From assembly GCA_015066805.1 (NCBI GenBank), contig SVNP01000023.1, forward strand, positions 1 to 39,554: DNA of 39,554 nucleotides, written 5' to 3'. The DNA comes from Ruminococcus sp. (GTDB lineage Bacteria; Bacillota; Clostridia; Oscillospirales; Ruminococcaceae). A program made the position numbers and the translations under genes. Positions 25,794 through 34,238 of the stretch are shown here, piece by piece; positions within the stretch are counted from its first letter, which is position 1, and each line of letters starts with the position of its first letter. The notes below the pieces were generated by a model, which saw nothing but the letters and a program-made list of their open reading frames with translations, had not been told where the DNA came from and did no database searches.

Positions 25794-26240
25794 ATGAAGA
25801 ACAGCAAAACACACCGTCTGCTGCGGCTGCTTTGTCTGGGGGCGGTATGCGGCGCACTGACGCTGCATACACTGGGAAAAAACACAGCACACCCTTTGCC
25901 GGAGGAGATCCTTCTGGAAAACGCAGCGGCGCGGGAGGGATTTCTGAATCTTTGCGGGTGGGCGGTCACGGAGGTTTCCTCCGATGAAACAGTCATTCCG
26001 CAGCAATGGCAGACCGAAGCCGGTCAGCGTTGGCTGATGCTGCAAGGGCAGCAGGGGCTCTCGCCGGAAAAATACGGTGGGCAGGCTGCCACACGGTATT
26101 GCTATCATATTGAAAACATCGCAGCCGAGGGGTTTTCGGCGGATGCATGGTATGCGGAGCTGCTGCTTTGCGGAGATGTTCTGGTGGGGGCACAGGTATA
26201 CTGTGCCGCATCGCCCAACTCCATGCAGAGCGTACGGTGA
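25794..26240 (+). CDS. Secreted or membrane-anchored DUF4830-like protein
   Basis: A 148-residue protein with a hydrophobic N-terminal segment (about residues 9-28), consistent with a signal peptide or anchor. The phrase REGFLNLCGWAV, then a V(I)PQ.W stretch, YGG..ATRYCYHI and LLCGDVLVGAQV match the general pattern of DUF4830, a clostridial domain of unknown function. Start ATG 25794 has a GGGGGG run seven bases upstream. Its TGA stop sits directly against the TGA of convergent nrdR, giving TGATCA. Confidence 0.65.
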   Translation: MKNSKTHRLLRLLCLGAVCGALTLHTLGKNTAHPLPEEILLENAAAREGFLNLCGWAVTEVSSDETVIPQQWQTEAGQRWLMLQGQQGLSPEKYGGQAATRYCYHIENIAAEGFSADAWYAELLLCGDVLVGAQVYCAASPNSMQSVR

Positions 26241-26684
26241 TCAGTTCTGCAGCTCGCTGATGACACGAACGAAGTCGTCCACATCCGAGAAAGCAAGATA
26301 CACCGAAGCAAAGCGCACATAGGCCACAGGGTCAATATCCCGCAGCCTTGCCATGACCATGGAACCGATGGTATCGGGGGAAACGGTGCCTGTCATTTCG
26401 GTGGCAAGCTCCACCTCGATCTCATCTACCATAGCGGTAACGGCTTCCATTTTCACGGGGCGTTTTTTTATGGCGGAGTAAATTCCTGCAATGAGCTTGT
26501 TGCGGTTAAAGGGCTCAAAGGAGCCATCCCGCTTGGCAACCATCAGCAGGGGTTTATCCACGGATTCAAAAGTAGTAAAGCGTTTATTGCACTTCAGACA
26601 GTGACGGCGGCGGCGCTTTTTTCCATCAATGGAGCGGGAATCCACCACTTTTGTATCATCGGTGCCGCAAAAGGGACAATGCAT
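26241..26684 (-). CDS. nrdR: Transcriptional repressor NrdR
   Basis: A 147-residue repressor of ribonucleotide reductase genes. The zinc ribbon has CPFCG at the start and CLKCNKRFTTFE about residues 29-40; the ATP-cone domain follows with KRDGSFEPFNRNKL and VAYVRFASVY, all characteristic. It senses ATP/dATP and binds NrdR boxes near nrd genes; no such genes are in the window. Start ATG 26684 has AAAGGAG eight bases upstream, and it follows the TIM-barrel gene by 16 bases, so they share a transcript. Confidence 0.95.
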   Translation of the reverse strand: MHCPFCGTDDTKVVDSRSIDGKKRRRRHCLKCNKRFTTFESVDKPLLMVAKRDGSFEPFNRNKLIAGIYSAIKKRPVKMEAVTAMVDEIEVELATEMTGTVSPDTIGSMVMARLRDIDPVAYVRFASVYLAFSDVDDFVRVISELQN

Positions 26685-26700
26685 ATGTGCGGCTCCTTTC

Positions 26701-27495
26701 TTATTTGGTTTGGGTGCGTGCGATCAGCCGTTCCAGACGCTGCCAGTCCTCGCAGAGCTGCTGTGCGTGATCAAACGCCTCACGGTACAGCTCCAGCGTA
26801 ACACTGCCTGCAAATCCTTTTTTCTGCAGCAGGCTGAGGAAGGGCACCACCTGAAATCTGCCGCTGCCGATGCGGAGACAATCACCCAGCGGCCCGTGGT
26901 CGCTGATATGGAGATGCCGCACATGGCTGCCCACAGACTCTATGGCCTCTGTGGGATTGACTCCCGCACGGACTGCCTGCTTTACGTCAAAGGTCAGGGC
27001 TGCGTCATCGCCCAGAATACGGCAGAACTCACGGAGAAACTTCAGATTTGCACTCTCGTGGCGGTAGACGTTTTCCTGTGTGACGGTAATGCCGAAGGTT
27101 TTGCCCACGGTATACAGTCTATGGAAACGGTCGCAGTACAGGGAGATATCCTTACAGGTGCCCTGCATGGCACCATGGAGAATGTAATATTCTGCGCCGA
27201 GGATCTGCATGGCTTCAAAAATATGCTTTGCCTGCTCGATGAAATCGGCTGCCCTGCGCTTGTAGGGGGAAAACAGCATAAAGCCCTCTTCGGGGGCTGT
27301 CCACGGATGAACCGCCGTGCAGGCGGCACCAAACCGCCGCAGCATATCCCGCAGATTGGTGACAAAGACCGTTTCCGCCTCCGAAGGGGCGTTTAAAAAG
27401 ATCTCTGTACGGTGGATTCCCGCAAGGCACAGGTCATAAAGTGCTTCTTCCGTGGGTTTTGGGAACAGACAAGCGGTAGAAACGGCTGCTTGCAT
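26701..27495 (-). CDS. Sugar-phosphate isomerase/epimerase-like TIM-barrel protein
   Basis: A 264-residue protein of the xylose-isomerase-like (AP endonuclease family 2) fold. Likely metal ligands sit in the expected places: Glu in TQENVYRH, Asp in LTFDVKQA, His and Asp in HLHISDHG, and Glu in VTLELYREA near the end. Such enzymes isomerise or epimerise sugars or act on related hydroxy-acids; the substrate here is unknown. Start ATG 27495 has AGGAGG eight bases upstream. It is the first gene of an operon with nrdR. Confidence 0.8.
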   Translation of the reverse strand: MQAAVSTACLFPKPTEEALYDLCLAGIHRTEIFLNAPSEAETVFVTNLRDMLRRFGAACTAVHPWTAPEEGFMLFSPYKRRAADFIEQAKHIFEAMQILGAEYYILHGAMQGTCKDISLYCDRFHRLYTVGKTFGITVTQENVYRHESANLKFLREFCRILGDDAALTFDVKQAVRAGVNPTEAIESVGSHVRHLHISDHGPLGDCLRIGSGRFQVVPFLSLLQKKGFAGSVTLELYREAFDHAQQLCEDWQRLERLIARTQTK

Positions 27496-27533
27496 GACAG
27501 TTTCCTCCTTTCACGGCATAAAAACACAATCAT

Positions 27534-27562
27534 ACTATAACACAAAGCGCCCTGCAATGCAA
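27534..27562 (-). promoter_or_regulatory. Promoter of the TIM-barrel/nrdR operon
   Basis: Minus strand TTGCAT (27562-27557), 17 bases, TATAGT (27539-27534). An alternative TATGAT (27534-27529) with TTGCAG also fits. The -35 and spacer overlap the hairpin at 27545-27569. Confidence 0.5.
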
Positions 27563-27569
27563 GGCGCTT
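27545..27569. terminator. Hairpin downstream of secF
   Basis: AAGCGCCCTGC (27545-27555) pairs with GCAAGGCGCTT (27559-27569) with one mismatch and loop AAT. It may stop secDF transcription but has only a short T run and overlaps the next operon's promoter. Confidence 0.4.
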
Positions 27570-27633
27570 CGTAAAATTTTGTCGATTTCAACAAGGGTGA
27601 GAAGATGTGTGCAAATCATTTTTGCCATATCGC

Positions 27634-28593
27634 TTAGGCTTTTTTCTTTCTGGTTTTCCAGGTCACCCACAGCATGGGAGCGACGCACAGGGAGGAGTAG
27701 CAGCCTGCGGTCATACCTGCGATCAGCGGAATGCTGAAGCTGAGGATGGAGCTTACGCCGCTGATGGCAGCGACAATGGTAACCACCAGCATTGCACCTA
27801 CGGTAGTGATAGAGGTACGCAGAGTACGGCGCATGGTCTGGCTCAGGGAGATATTGACCAGCTCGGTGAGCTCTGCCTTGGGCATCAGCTTCTGGTTCTC
27901 ACGGATACGGTCGTAGATAACGATGGTATCGTTGACGGAGTAACCCAGAATGGTCAGGATAACTGCCATGAAGACAGAGTCGATCTCAAAGCCGCAGATC
28001 ACAAAGGCACCGAATACGATGCAGAGGTCGTGGAGCAGAGTAACCACCGCAAACACACCGGCACTCCAACCGGAGATACGCTTGAATCGCCATGCGATGT
28101 AGAGAATCAGCACGATGGCGGCAAAGATTGCAGCCACAATACACTTAATGAAGAATACCTTACCGGATGCGGGAGCGATATCGTTGCTTTCCAGCAGGGT
28201 GATCTTGCCTTCAGGGTACTGCTTGTTCAGCTCTTTGAGCAGATTATCCTGCATCTCTGCGCTGAAAGGCTTATCCAGGCTGAAGGAAGCGGTAAAGCTG
28301 GTGGTATTTTCACCGGTGAAGGTCTCACCAAGCTGTACAGTCACATCTGCTTCAATGGTGTCTGCGATCAGCTTCTGCAGATCGTTTTCGGAAACAGTGC
28401 CTTCGTAGGAGTAAGTGGCGATGGTACCGCCCTTGAATTCAATGGAGATACGCACGCCCATGATGAAGCTTGCCAGCAGGGTCAGTACGATCAGACAAAG
28501 GGAGATCACAAGGAAGATCTTACGCTTGCCGCAGAAATCGCGGATCTTCACATTCTGTGCCATAGAGGAGAGGGATTCTTTTTTCTTGCTCAT
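27634..28593 (-). CDS. secF: Protein translocase subunit SecF
   Basis: A 319-residue membrane protein of the SecDF complex, which uses the proton gradient to help complete protein export through SecYEG. One helix (about residues 27-47) precedes an outside domain beginning ISIEFKGGT; five more helices follow, with the family signature GYSVNDTIVIYDRIREN in the fourth region. Start ATG 28593 overlaps the secD stop as ATGA, so it is coupled to secD. SecD and SecF are separate proteins here instead of fused. Confidence 0.95.
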   Translation of the reverse strand: MSKKKESLSSMAQNVKIRDFCGKRKIFLVISLCLIVLTLLASFIMGVRISIEFKGGTIATYSYEGTVSENDLQKLIADTIEADVTVQLGETFTGENTTSFTASFSLDKPFSAEMQDNLLKELNKQYPEGKITLLESNDIAPASGKVFFIKCIVAAIFAAIVLILYIAWRFKRISGWSAGVFAVVTLLHDLCIVFGAFVICGFEIDSVFMAVILTILGYSVNDTIVIYDRIRENQKLMPKAELTELVNISLSQTMRRTLRTSITTVGAMLVVTIVAAISGVSSILSFSIPLIAGMTAGCYSSLCVAPMLWVTWKTRKKKA

Positions 28594-30053
28594 TTTTCAG
28601 CACCTCCGTAAAGCTTTCTGTTCTGGAAGCATTTGAACTGGGAAAGGGAGGTCAGCATCAGACGAGAAGCCAGAACGCCCATGATGAAGTTGAAGAATAC
28701 GCCTGTCAGCAGGGTGAAGCCGAAGGAGAAGATGGTACCTTCGGTAGAAACACCGAACCACTTGAAGATCAAGCTGAACATCTTTGCGAAGAAGCTGTCG
28801 GAAACGCCGAAGGCACCCATCAGGATGATGGCAATGATGATAACCGTCATGTTGCCGTCCAGAATGGAGGAGAAGGAGTTTTTGTAGGCAGATTTCAGTG
28901 CGGAATCCAGATTTTTGCCCACAGACATCTCTTCCTTGATACGCTCGGCGGTGATGATGTTACAGTCAACGCCCATACCGATAGCCAGGATGATACCTGC
29001 GATACCGGGAATGGTCAGGGTGCTGGAATCGTTGAAGCCGAACCAGCCGGAGACTACTGCCAGGGTACCTGCCACCTGACCGATCAGTGCGATGGAAGCC
29101 ACGGTACCGGGCAGACGATACAGAATGATCATGTAAGCGCAGATGAGGATCAGGGCGATCACGCCGGAGATCATCATTGCTTTCAGGGCACCGCTGCCCA
29201 TGCTGGGGGAGATGGTTTTAAAGGTCTGGGTCTCCAGATTGAAAGGCAGTGCACCGCCGTTGATCTTATCGGCCAGCTTTTTTGCCTCTTCGTAGTCCAT
29301 ATTACCGGAGATCATAGCGTTGCCGTCAGTGATAACGCTCTGCACGGTGGGGCTGGAGATACACTCATCGTCCATCCAGATGGAGATGACGTAGCGGGTG
29401 CTTGCGGTATAAGTAGTATCCAGATAAGCGGCATCCTTGTTTACAGCAGCCTGGGTTGCCTTCTTGAAGGCTTCCTTGCCTTCGGGGGTCAGTTCCAGAC
29501 CGGTGGTGTAATAGCCAGTATATGCGCCGTCCTTGTCCATTTCGGGCTGGGGGTAAGCGTTTGCGATGTGGGAGCCTTCCAGCACCACTTCGCCCTTAGG
29601 TGTTACTACCACAGTGCCGTCATCCTTGGTCTCGCTGGTGTAGTTGTAACCTGCGTAGAACTTCAGTTGTGCGGTATCGCCCAGCTCTGCCACAGCAGAT
29701 TCGGGATCAAAGTTTTCCTCGCCGCTCTGCCAGGGGAAGCGTACAATAACCTTGTCATTGTTTTCGTCCATGTACACTTCGTAGTCATTGATGCCCAGCG
29801 AGATCAGACGGGACTTCATGACTTCCTGGATGGCTTCCAGTTGTTCCTTGGTTGCGTCAACGTTTTCATCGGCGGGGGCGAAGGTCACGTCCACACCGCC
29901 CTGGATGTCGATACCCAGACGGATGTCCTCCATACCCTTGATGTAAACCGTGGTCAGGTCGCCGTATTGCATCTTAAAACCGAAAACGGTTGAGACAGCA
30001 TAGGCGATAATGAGAATAAACACGATGAAGAAAATCGGTTTCTTATTCTTCAC
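28590..30053 (-). CDS. secD: Protein translocase subunit SecD
   Basis: A 487-residue partner of SecF. The N-terminal helix (about residues 6-26) is followed by LGIDIQGGVDVTF, the usual start of the P1 domain, a large outside region, and five helices with GMGVDCNIITAERIKEE as signature. The start is GTG at 30053 with GGAGG seven bases upstream. It is first in a two-gene operon with a consensus promoter. Confidence 0.95.
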   Translation of the reverse strand: MKNKKPIFFIVFILIIAYAVSTVFGFKMQYGDLTTVYIKGMEDIRLGIDIQGGVDVTFAPADENVDATKEQLEAIQEVMKSRLISLGINDYEVYMDENNDKVIVRFPWQSGEENFDPESAVAELGDTAQLKFYAGYNYTSETKDDGTVVVTPKGEVVLEGSHIANAYPQPEMDKDGAYTGYYTTGLELTPEGKEAFKKATQAAVNKDAAYLDTTYTASTRYVISIWMDDECISSPTVQSVITDGNAMISGNMDYEEAKKLADKINGGALPFNLETQTFKTISPSMGSGALKAMMISGVIALILICAYMIILYRLPGTVASIALIGQVAGTLAVVSGWFGFNDSSTLTIPGIAGIILAIGMGVDCNIITAERIKEEMSVGKNLDSALKSAYKNSFSSILDGNMTVIIIAIILMGAFGVSDSFFAKMFSLIFKWFGVSTEGTIFSFGFTLLTGVFFNFIMGVLASRLMLTSLSQFKCFQNRKLYGGAEK

Positions 30054-30125
30054 TGTCAGGCCTCCTTGCTATATATTGTTGCCGGCGCAGCGGAAGCCGC
30101 CCGCAAACGCCGAAAAGCACACTTC

Positions 30126-30154
30126 ATTATAGTGCATTTATAAGAAATTGTCAA
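30126..30154 (-). promoter_or_regulatory. secDF promoter (perfect consensus)
   Basis: Minus strand TTGACA (30154-30149), 17 bases, TATAAT (30131-30126). Both hexamers are exact sigma-A consensus. Leader of about 70 bases. Confidence 0.85.
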
Positions 30155-30165
30155 GTGATTTCGCC

Positions 30166-30202
30166 GGATTTTCATTTTTTTCGCAAAAAATGACGGAAAA
30201 TC
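30166..30202 (-). terminator. A/T-rich hairpin after purB
   Basis: On the minus strand, GATTTTC...CATTTTTT can pair with AAAAAATG...AAAATC around GCG, with a three-base bulge, directly after the purB stop. It is weak and A/T-rich; a termination role is possible. Confidence 0.35.
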
Positions 30203-31645
30203 TCAGACGGTCAGAGCCACATCCTGTGCCAGTGCAGCATCCTTGAGGACAGGTGCCACACATTCCTTCAGGAACTCATCCACCTGCTGTGTGCTTCTGC
30301 CGGTGAAGTTTTCGGGCTGCAGCATAGCCTGCAGCTCTGCCTCATTGATGAAGAAAGCGGGATCCTGCAGGATCAGCTCGCAGAGGTTGTTGTCCAGGCC
30401 CTCTTCCTTTACGCGCTTGCCTGCCAGCATGGAATACTCACGGATCTTCTCGTGCAGTGCCTGACGGTCACCACCCTGCTTTACGGCATTCATCATGATG
30501 TTTTCGGTTGCCATAAAGGGAAGCTCACGCATGACACGCTGACGGATCACGGCGGGATATACCACCAGACCGCTGGTGACGTTCATCATGATGTTGAGGA
30601 TGGCATCGGCAGCCAGGAAGCCCTCAGCCACAGCGATTCTCTTGTTGGCGGAGTCATCCAGAGTACGCTCAAACCACTGGGTACCTGCGGTAAATGCGGG
30701 GTTGAGGCAGTCTACCATCAGATATCTTGCCAGTGCGGTAATACGCTCGGAGCGCATGGGGTTGCGCTTATATGCCATGGCGGAAGAACCGATCTGGCCC
30801 TTCTCAAAAGGCTCCTCCATCTCCTTGAAGGACTGGAGCAGACGCATATCGTTTGCAAACTTCATGGCGGATTGTGCAATGCCGGAGAGCATATTCAGTA
30901 CCATGGTATCTACCTTGCGGGAGTAGGTCTGGCCGGAAACGGGAACCACTGCATCGGGGGCAAAGCCCATCTCCACGGCGATTTTCTGCTCCAGCGCACG
31001 GATCTTGTCGGAATCACCGCCAAACAGCTCCACAAAGGAGGCCTGTGTGCCCGTGGTACCCTTGGAGCCCAGCAGCTTCAGGCGATCAATACGGCTGTCC
31101 AGTTCTTCCAGATCCATCAGCAGCTCGTTGAGCCACAGGGTAGCACGCTTGCCCACGGTGGTGAGCTGTGCGGGCTGGCAGTGGGTGTAAGCAAGGCAGG
31201 GCTGGTTCTTCCACTCCTCGGCAAATTTTGCCAGATTGGAAATGACAGTCAGCAGCTTGCCTCTGATGAGCTGCATGGCATCCCGCATAACGATGACATC
31301 GGTGTTATCGCCCACATAGCAGGAGGTGGCACCCAGATGAATGATGCCCTTTGCGTTGGGAGCAACCAGACCGTAGGTGTGCACATGTGCCATAACATCG
31401 TGGCGGCATTCAAGCTCACGGGCAGCGGCAGCCTCGTAGTCAATGTCGTTGATGTGTGCCTCCAGCTCTGCCACCTGCTCGGCGGTTACGGGCAGACCCA
31501 ATTCATGCTCTGCACGGGCCAGAGCCACCCACAGCTTGCGCCATGTGGTGAATTTCTTGTCCGCAGAGAAGATATACTGCATCTCCTTGCTGGCGTAGCG
31601 GGTGCAGAAGGGGCTTTCATAGGTGTGCATGGTGTTTTGTTCCAT
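30203..31645 (-). CDS. purB: Adenylosuccinate lyase
   Basis: A 480-residue fumarase-superfamily enzyme that cleaves SAICAR and adenylosuccinate, releasing fumarate, in purine synthesis. The superfamily signature GSSAMAYKRNPMRSE (about residue 290) is complete, with the catalytic Ser in the GSS loop; TSCYVGDNTD and THCQPAQ give the other active-site regions. Start ATG 31645 follows AAAGGA by twelve bases. It is a single-gene unit, divergent from rpmH, and there is no room for a purine riboswitch in its short leader. Confidence 0.95.
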   Translation of the reverse strand: MEQNTMHTYESPFCTRYASKEMQYIFSADKKFTTWRKLWVALARAEHELGLPVTAEQVAELEAHINDIDYEAAAARELECRHDVMAHVHTYGLVAPNAKGIIHLGATSCYVGDNTDVIVMRDAMQLIRGKLLTVISNLAKFAEEWKNQPCLAYTHCQPAQLTTVGKRATLWLNELLMDLEELDSRIDRLKLLGSKGTTGTQASFVELFGGDSDKIRALEQKIAVEMGFAPDAVVPVSGQTYSRKVDTMVLNMLSGIAQSAMKFANDMRLLQSFKEMEEPFEKGQIGSSAMAYKRNPMRSERITALARYLMVDCLNPAFTAGTQWFERTLDDSANKRIAVAEGFLAADAILNIMMNVTSGLVVYPAVIRQRVMRELPFMATENIMMNAVKQGGDRQALHEKIREYSMLAGKRVKEEGLDNNLCELILQDPAFFINEAELQAMLQPENFTGRSTQQVDEFLKECVAPVLKDAALAQDVALTV

Positions 31646-31697
31646 GAGATTTACGCGTCCTTTCCGTTATGAAAATCGGTTATTATTCCAAATACAT

Positions 31698-31726
31698 ATT
31701 ATAGCATAGACCGCCCCGATTGTCAA
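31698..31726 (-). promoter_or_regulatory. purB promoter (perfect consensus)
   Basis: Minus strand TTGACA (31726-31721), 17 bases, TATAAT (31703-31698), with TGC before the -10. Exact sigma-A consensus. Confidence 0.85.
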
Positions 31727-31849
31727 CCGCATTGCAAATATATATAGTATATTGCGGCGCAAACTTCTGTCTTGTCCGAAAAAATATCCAGTATCCGACG
31801 GGAAAGAAAAGGGAAAATCGGTAAAATATACAAAGATAATGGGCTGCCC

Positions 31850-31878
31850 TTGACTTTTCGGCCTGTTTGCTGTATAAT
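31850..31878 (+). promoter_or_regulatory. rpmH operon promoter
   Basis: TTGACT (31850-31855), 17 bases, TATAAT (31873-31878), with TG one base before the -10. The leader to rpmH is about 110 bases. Confidence 0.75.
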
Positions 31879-31993
31879 AACTGCTTGCAGGGTAATATGC
31901 CGATTTGTATTTGCAGGTAGAATACGGCGATTGCCAATCAATCCGTCATACATTCATTGTATATATACAACTAAAGAAAAGGAGTGACACCCC

Positions 31994-32128
31994 ATGAAGA
32001 GAACTTATCAGCCCAAGAAGCTGCACCGTAAGAAGGAGCATGGCTTCCGTAAGCGTATGGCTACCGCCAACGGCCGCAAGGTTCTGGCTCGCCGCAGAGC
32101 AAAGGGCAGAGCAAGATTGACTTACTGA
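31994..32128 (+). CDS. rpmH: 50S ribosomal protein L34
   Basis: A 44-residue, very basic protein beginning [19 protein letters not shown] and ending in ARLTY; this is a complete L34, a late-binding protein of the large ribosomal subunit. Start ATG 31994 has AAAGGAG nine bases upstream; stop TGA at 32126-32128. It leads the conserved rpmH-rnpA-yidD-yidC-khpB cluster. Confidence 0.97.
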   Translation: MKRTYQPKKLHRKKEHGFRKRMATANGRKVLARRRAKGRARLTY

Positions 32129-32150
32129 GATTGAGTCAGAAACGCAAGCA

Positions 32151-32182
32151 AAAGGGTCACAATGCGCTTTGTGACCCTTTTT
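32151..32182 (+). terminator. Hairpin between rpmH and rnpA
   Basis: A 12-base stem, AAAGGGTCACAA (32151-32162) with TTGTGACCCTTT (32169-32180), then TTC. It could partly end transcription so that L34 is made in excess over RnpA, or act as an RNA-processing site. Confidence 0.7.
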
Positions 32183-32232
32183 CGATAATGTCCGCAGGCT
32201 GTGCCGCGGAAAACAGAGAGGACGCTTAGACT

Positions 32233-32661
32233 ATGCTGTTTACTGTGATGATGAACCGTAATCAGGATTTTCAGCGGTTGTACCGCAGCGGTGCCTTTTG
32301 CTCTCTGGGTTCTGCCGTGTTGTATGCCATGCCAAACGGCCGCAGTGAAAACCGCTTGGGGATCACCGCAGGCAAAAAGGTAGGCAATGCCGTCAAGCGC
32401 AACCGTGCCAAGCGGATCATCCGTGAGGCATACCGCGCCGCCGAGGGGGAAATGCCCATCGGGTTGGATATTGTCGTGGTGGCACGCCCGGGTCTGCCCG
32501 AACAGAATGCCGCTGCTCTGACAGAGACTATGCGGAAACGGGGTCTGCGACACCTCAGCGGTGTCAGCAGCGGTGCCGTGCCGTGCCAGTCTCAGCCGAA
32601 AAAACGTGGGGGACGCAAGGCGGGCTCCACACAAGGGAACGGACAGAAAGGCAAGGCCTGA
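32233..32661 (+). CDS. rnpA: Ribonuclease P protein component
   Basis: The protein cofactor of RNase P, which trims the 5' ends of tRNA precursors. The hallmark [14 protein letters not shown] lies near residues 55-68, followed by the conserved IVVVARPG strand. At 142 residues it is longer than many family members (about 110-125); the extra part is a basic, Gly/Lys/Gln-rich C-terminal tail. Start ATG 32233 has AGAGGA ten bases upstream; ATG codons at residues 6-7 are alternatives. Its stop is one base from the yidD start. Confidence 0.94.
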   Translation: MLFTVMMNRNQDFQRLYRSGAFCSLGSAVLYAMPNGRSENRLGITAGKKVGNAVKRNRAKRIIREAYRAAEGEMPIGLDIVVVARPGLPEQNAAALTETMRKRGLRHLSGVSSGAVPCQSQPKKRGGRKAGSTQGNGQKGKA

Positions 32662-32662
32662 A

Positions 32663-33031
32663 ATGCGTTTTGTGCTGCTGGCACTGATCCGGTTCTATCG
32701 CAGGTGGATCTCTCCCCTGTTTCCGCCCTGCTGCCGCTACCGCCCCAGTTGTTCCCGCTATGGGCTGACCGCTGTGGAGCGTTTCGGTGCGCTGCGGGGA
32801 GGCTGGCTCATTTTTTTGCGGATCCTCCGCTGTAATCCCTTTTGTAAGGGTGGGTGGGATCCCGTACCGCTGACCTTTGATGTACTCGGCAGGCATCGGG
32901 TGCCCCAGCCGGATCCGCTGATGGATTCCGCTGCGGGACGAGCCTCTGCCGCCGGTTTTTTGCTGATGCCGCGTCTCCGTTACCGTGATGCGCGGTGTTT
33001 TCCTGTGCGGAAGCACGACCCCCATCTATAA
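32663..33031 (+). CDS. yidD: Membrane protein insertion efficiency factor YidD
   Basis: A 122-residue protein of the YidD family, which assists insertion of membrane proteins by YidC. The core is clear: [18 protein letters not shown], then [15 protein letters not shown], then [17 protein letters not shown]. The C-terminus beyond about residue 75 is longer and less conserved than in typical 70-90 residue members. Start ATG 32663 begins one base after the rnpA stop, so translation is coupled. Confidence 0.93.
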   Translation: MRFVLLALIRFYRRWISPLFPPCCRYRPSCSRYGLTAVERFGALRGGWLIFLRILRCNPFCKGGWDPVPLTFDVLGRHRVPQPDPLMDSAAGRASAAGFLLMPRLRYRDARCFPVRKHDPHL

Positions 33032-33052
33032 GCTTGAACGGAGGCTTTACCC

Positions 33053-34183
33053 TTGTTTGATTTGATCGCCATTCCCTTTGGCTGGTTCATGCGCCTGATT
33101 TATCAGGTGGTGGACAGCTACGGTATCTCTCTTATTATCTTCACCATCGTCCTGAAGCTGCTGACCTTCCATTCCAGCTACAAGACACAGGTCAACTCGG
33201 CCCGTATTGCCATGCTGAACCCCAAGATGGAGAAGATCAGAAAATCCTACGCCAATAACCCCCAGCGATTGCAGGAGGAGCAGAACCGCCTCTATCAGCA
33301 GGAGGGTATCAACCCCAGCGCAGGCTGTCTTTCCAACCTCGTCACTATGTTTGTGCTGATGGGTGTGTACCAGGTTGTAATGCGTCCTATCACCCATATC
33401 CTGCGTATGAGCGATCAGGCAGCAGAGGCAAAGACACTGCTGAGCGCATGGCTGAAGGAAAACAACATTACCGAAAAGTATCTGGAAGGCCGTCCCGAGC
33501 TGATCATTCTCAAGTATGCCAAGAGCAACCCGGAGATCTTCTCCTCTCTCGAAGGCTTCTCCGAAAAGCTGGGTGACTTCAAAAATACCTTCCTTGGATT
33601 TGATCTGGGCGCACAGCCCACCCTTTCCCCCGAAACCTGGAACGGCACCGCAATTCTGCTGGCTATGATCCCCATTCTTTCCGGTGTTCTGCAGCTTGTG
33701 CTGACGATCATCACCCAGCGGCACAGCAAAAAGAATAACCCCGCCATGCAGGGCATGGGTGCCATGAACCTCATGCTCTATATGATGCCCCTGATGTCCG
33801 TGTGGATCGGTTTTTCCGTACCCGCCGGTGTGGGCTTCTACTGGCTGATCAACTCTCTGCTCAGCCTGTTTACCACCCTTGGCCTTTACGCTTATCTGAA
33901 CCCCAAGCGCATGGTCAAGATCAACGAGAAGGAAAAGCAGAAGCAGCTTGCAAAGGGTCCGACCTGGACACAGCGCATGATGGAGGCTTCCGCACAGTAT
34001 TCCAATGAGCAGAACGGCAGCCCCCGTGCCGGCGGCAACCGTACCCGCTACGCTGACGGAGATGACGGTATGTCCCGCAAGGAACGTGCCGAGTACGAGC
34101 GAAAGCTCATTGAAGCAGCAAGACAAAGAGCTGCCCTGAAGTATGGTGAAACGGTTCCCGATGAAGGCGAAGACGACCAGTAA
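33053..34183 (+). CDS. yidC: Membrane protein insertase YidC/OxaI family
   Basis: A 376-residue insertase that places proteins in the membrane alone or with SecYEG. It lacks the long periplasmic domain of Gram-negative YidC. The helix pattern with YGISLIIFTIVLK early, then GCLSNLVTMFVLMGVYQV, and MSVWIGFSVPAGVGFYWLI, matches the family. The C-terminal 90 residues are charged and probably bind ribosomes. The start is TTG at 33053 with GGAGG eight bases upstream. Confidence 0.95.
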   Translation: MFDLIAIPFGWFMRLIYQVVDSYGISLIIFTIVLKLLTFHSSYKTQVNSARIAMLNPKMEKIRKSYANNPQRLQEEQNRLYQQEGINPSAGCLSNLVTMFVLMGVYQVVMRPITHILRMSDQAAEAKTLLSAWLKENNITEKYLEGRPELIILKYAKSNPEIFSSLEGFSEKLGDFKNTFLGFDLGAQPTLSPETWNGTAILLAMIPILSGVLQLVLTIITQRHSKKNNPAMQGMGAMNLMLYMMPLMSVWIGFSVPAGVGFYWLINSLLSLFTTLGLYAYLNPKRMVKINEKEKQKQLAKGPTWTQRMMEASAQYSNEQNGSPRAGGNRTRYADGDDGMSRKERAEYERKLIEAARQRAALKYGETVPDEGEDDQ

Positions 34184-34238
34184 GTGAAAAAAGGAAACCT
34201 TGCAGAGTGTGTGAAATCACATTCCGACACCGCTTTGC

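Larger units (their letters stand above)
31646..31993. other. Divergent purB/rpmH intergenic region
   Basis: This 348-base gap contains the back-to-back purB (31698-31726) and rpmH (31850-31878) promoters. No DnaA box was seen. It marks the point where gene direction switches from mostly minus to all plus. An open frame at 31772-31987 runs across the rpmH promoter and is not credible. Confidence 0.6.

Noticed and set aside
31646-31697. Purine riboswitch or PurR box before purB
   Set aside because: The leader is about 50 bases with no suitable stem-loops; no PurR-type box pair was seen.
31772-31987. A 71-codon frame upstream of rpmH as a possible leader gene
   Set aside because: It spans the rpmH -35 and -10 boxes, so it could not be read in full from that promoter.
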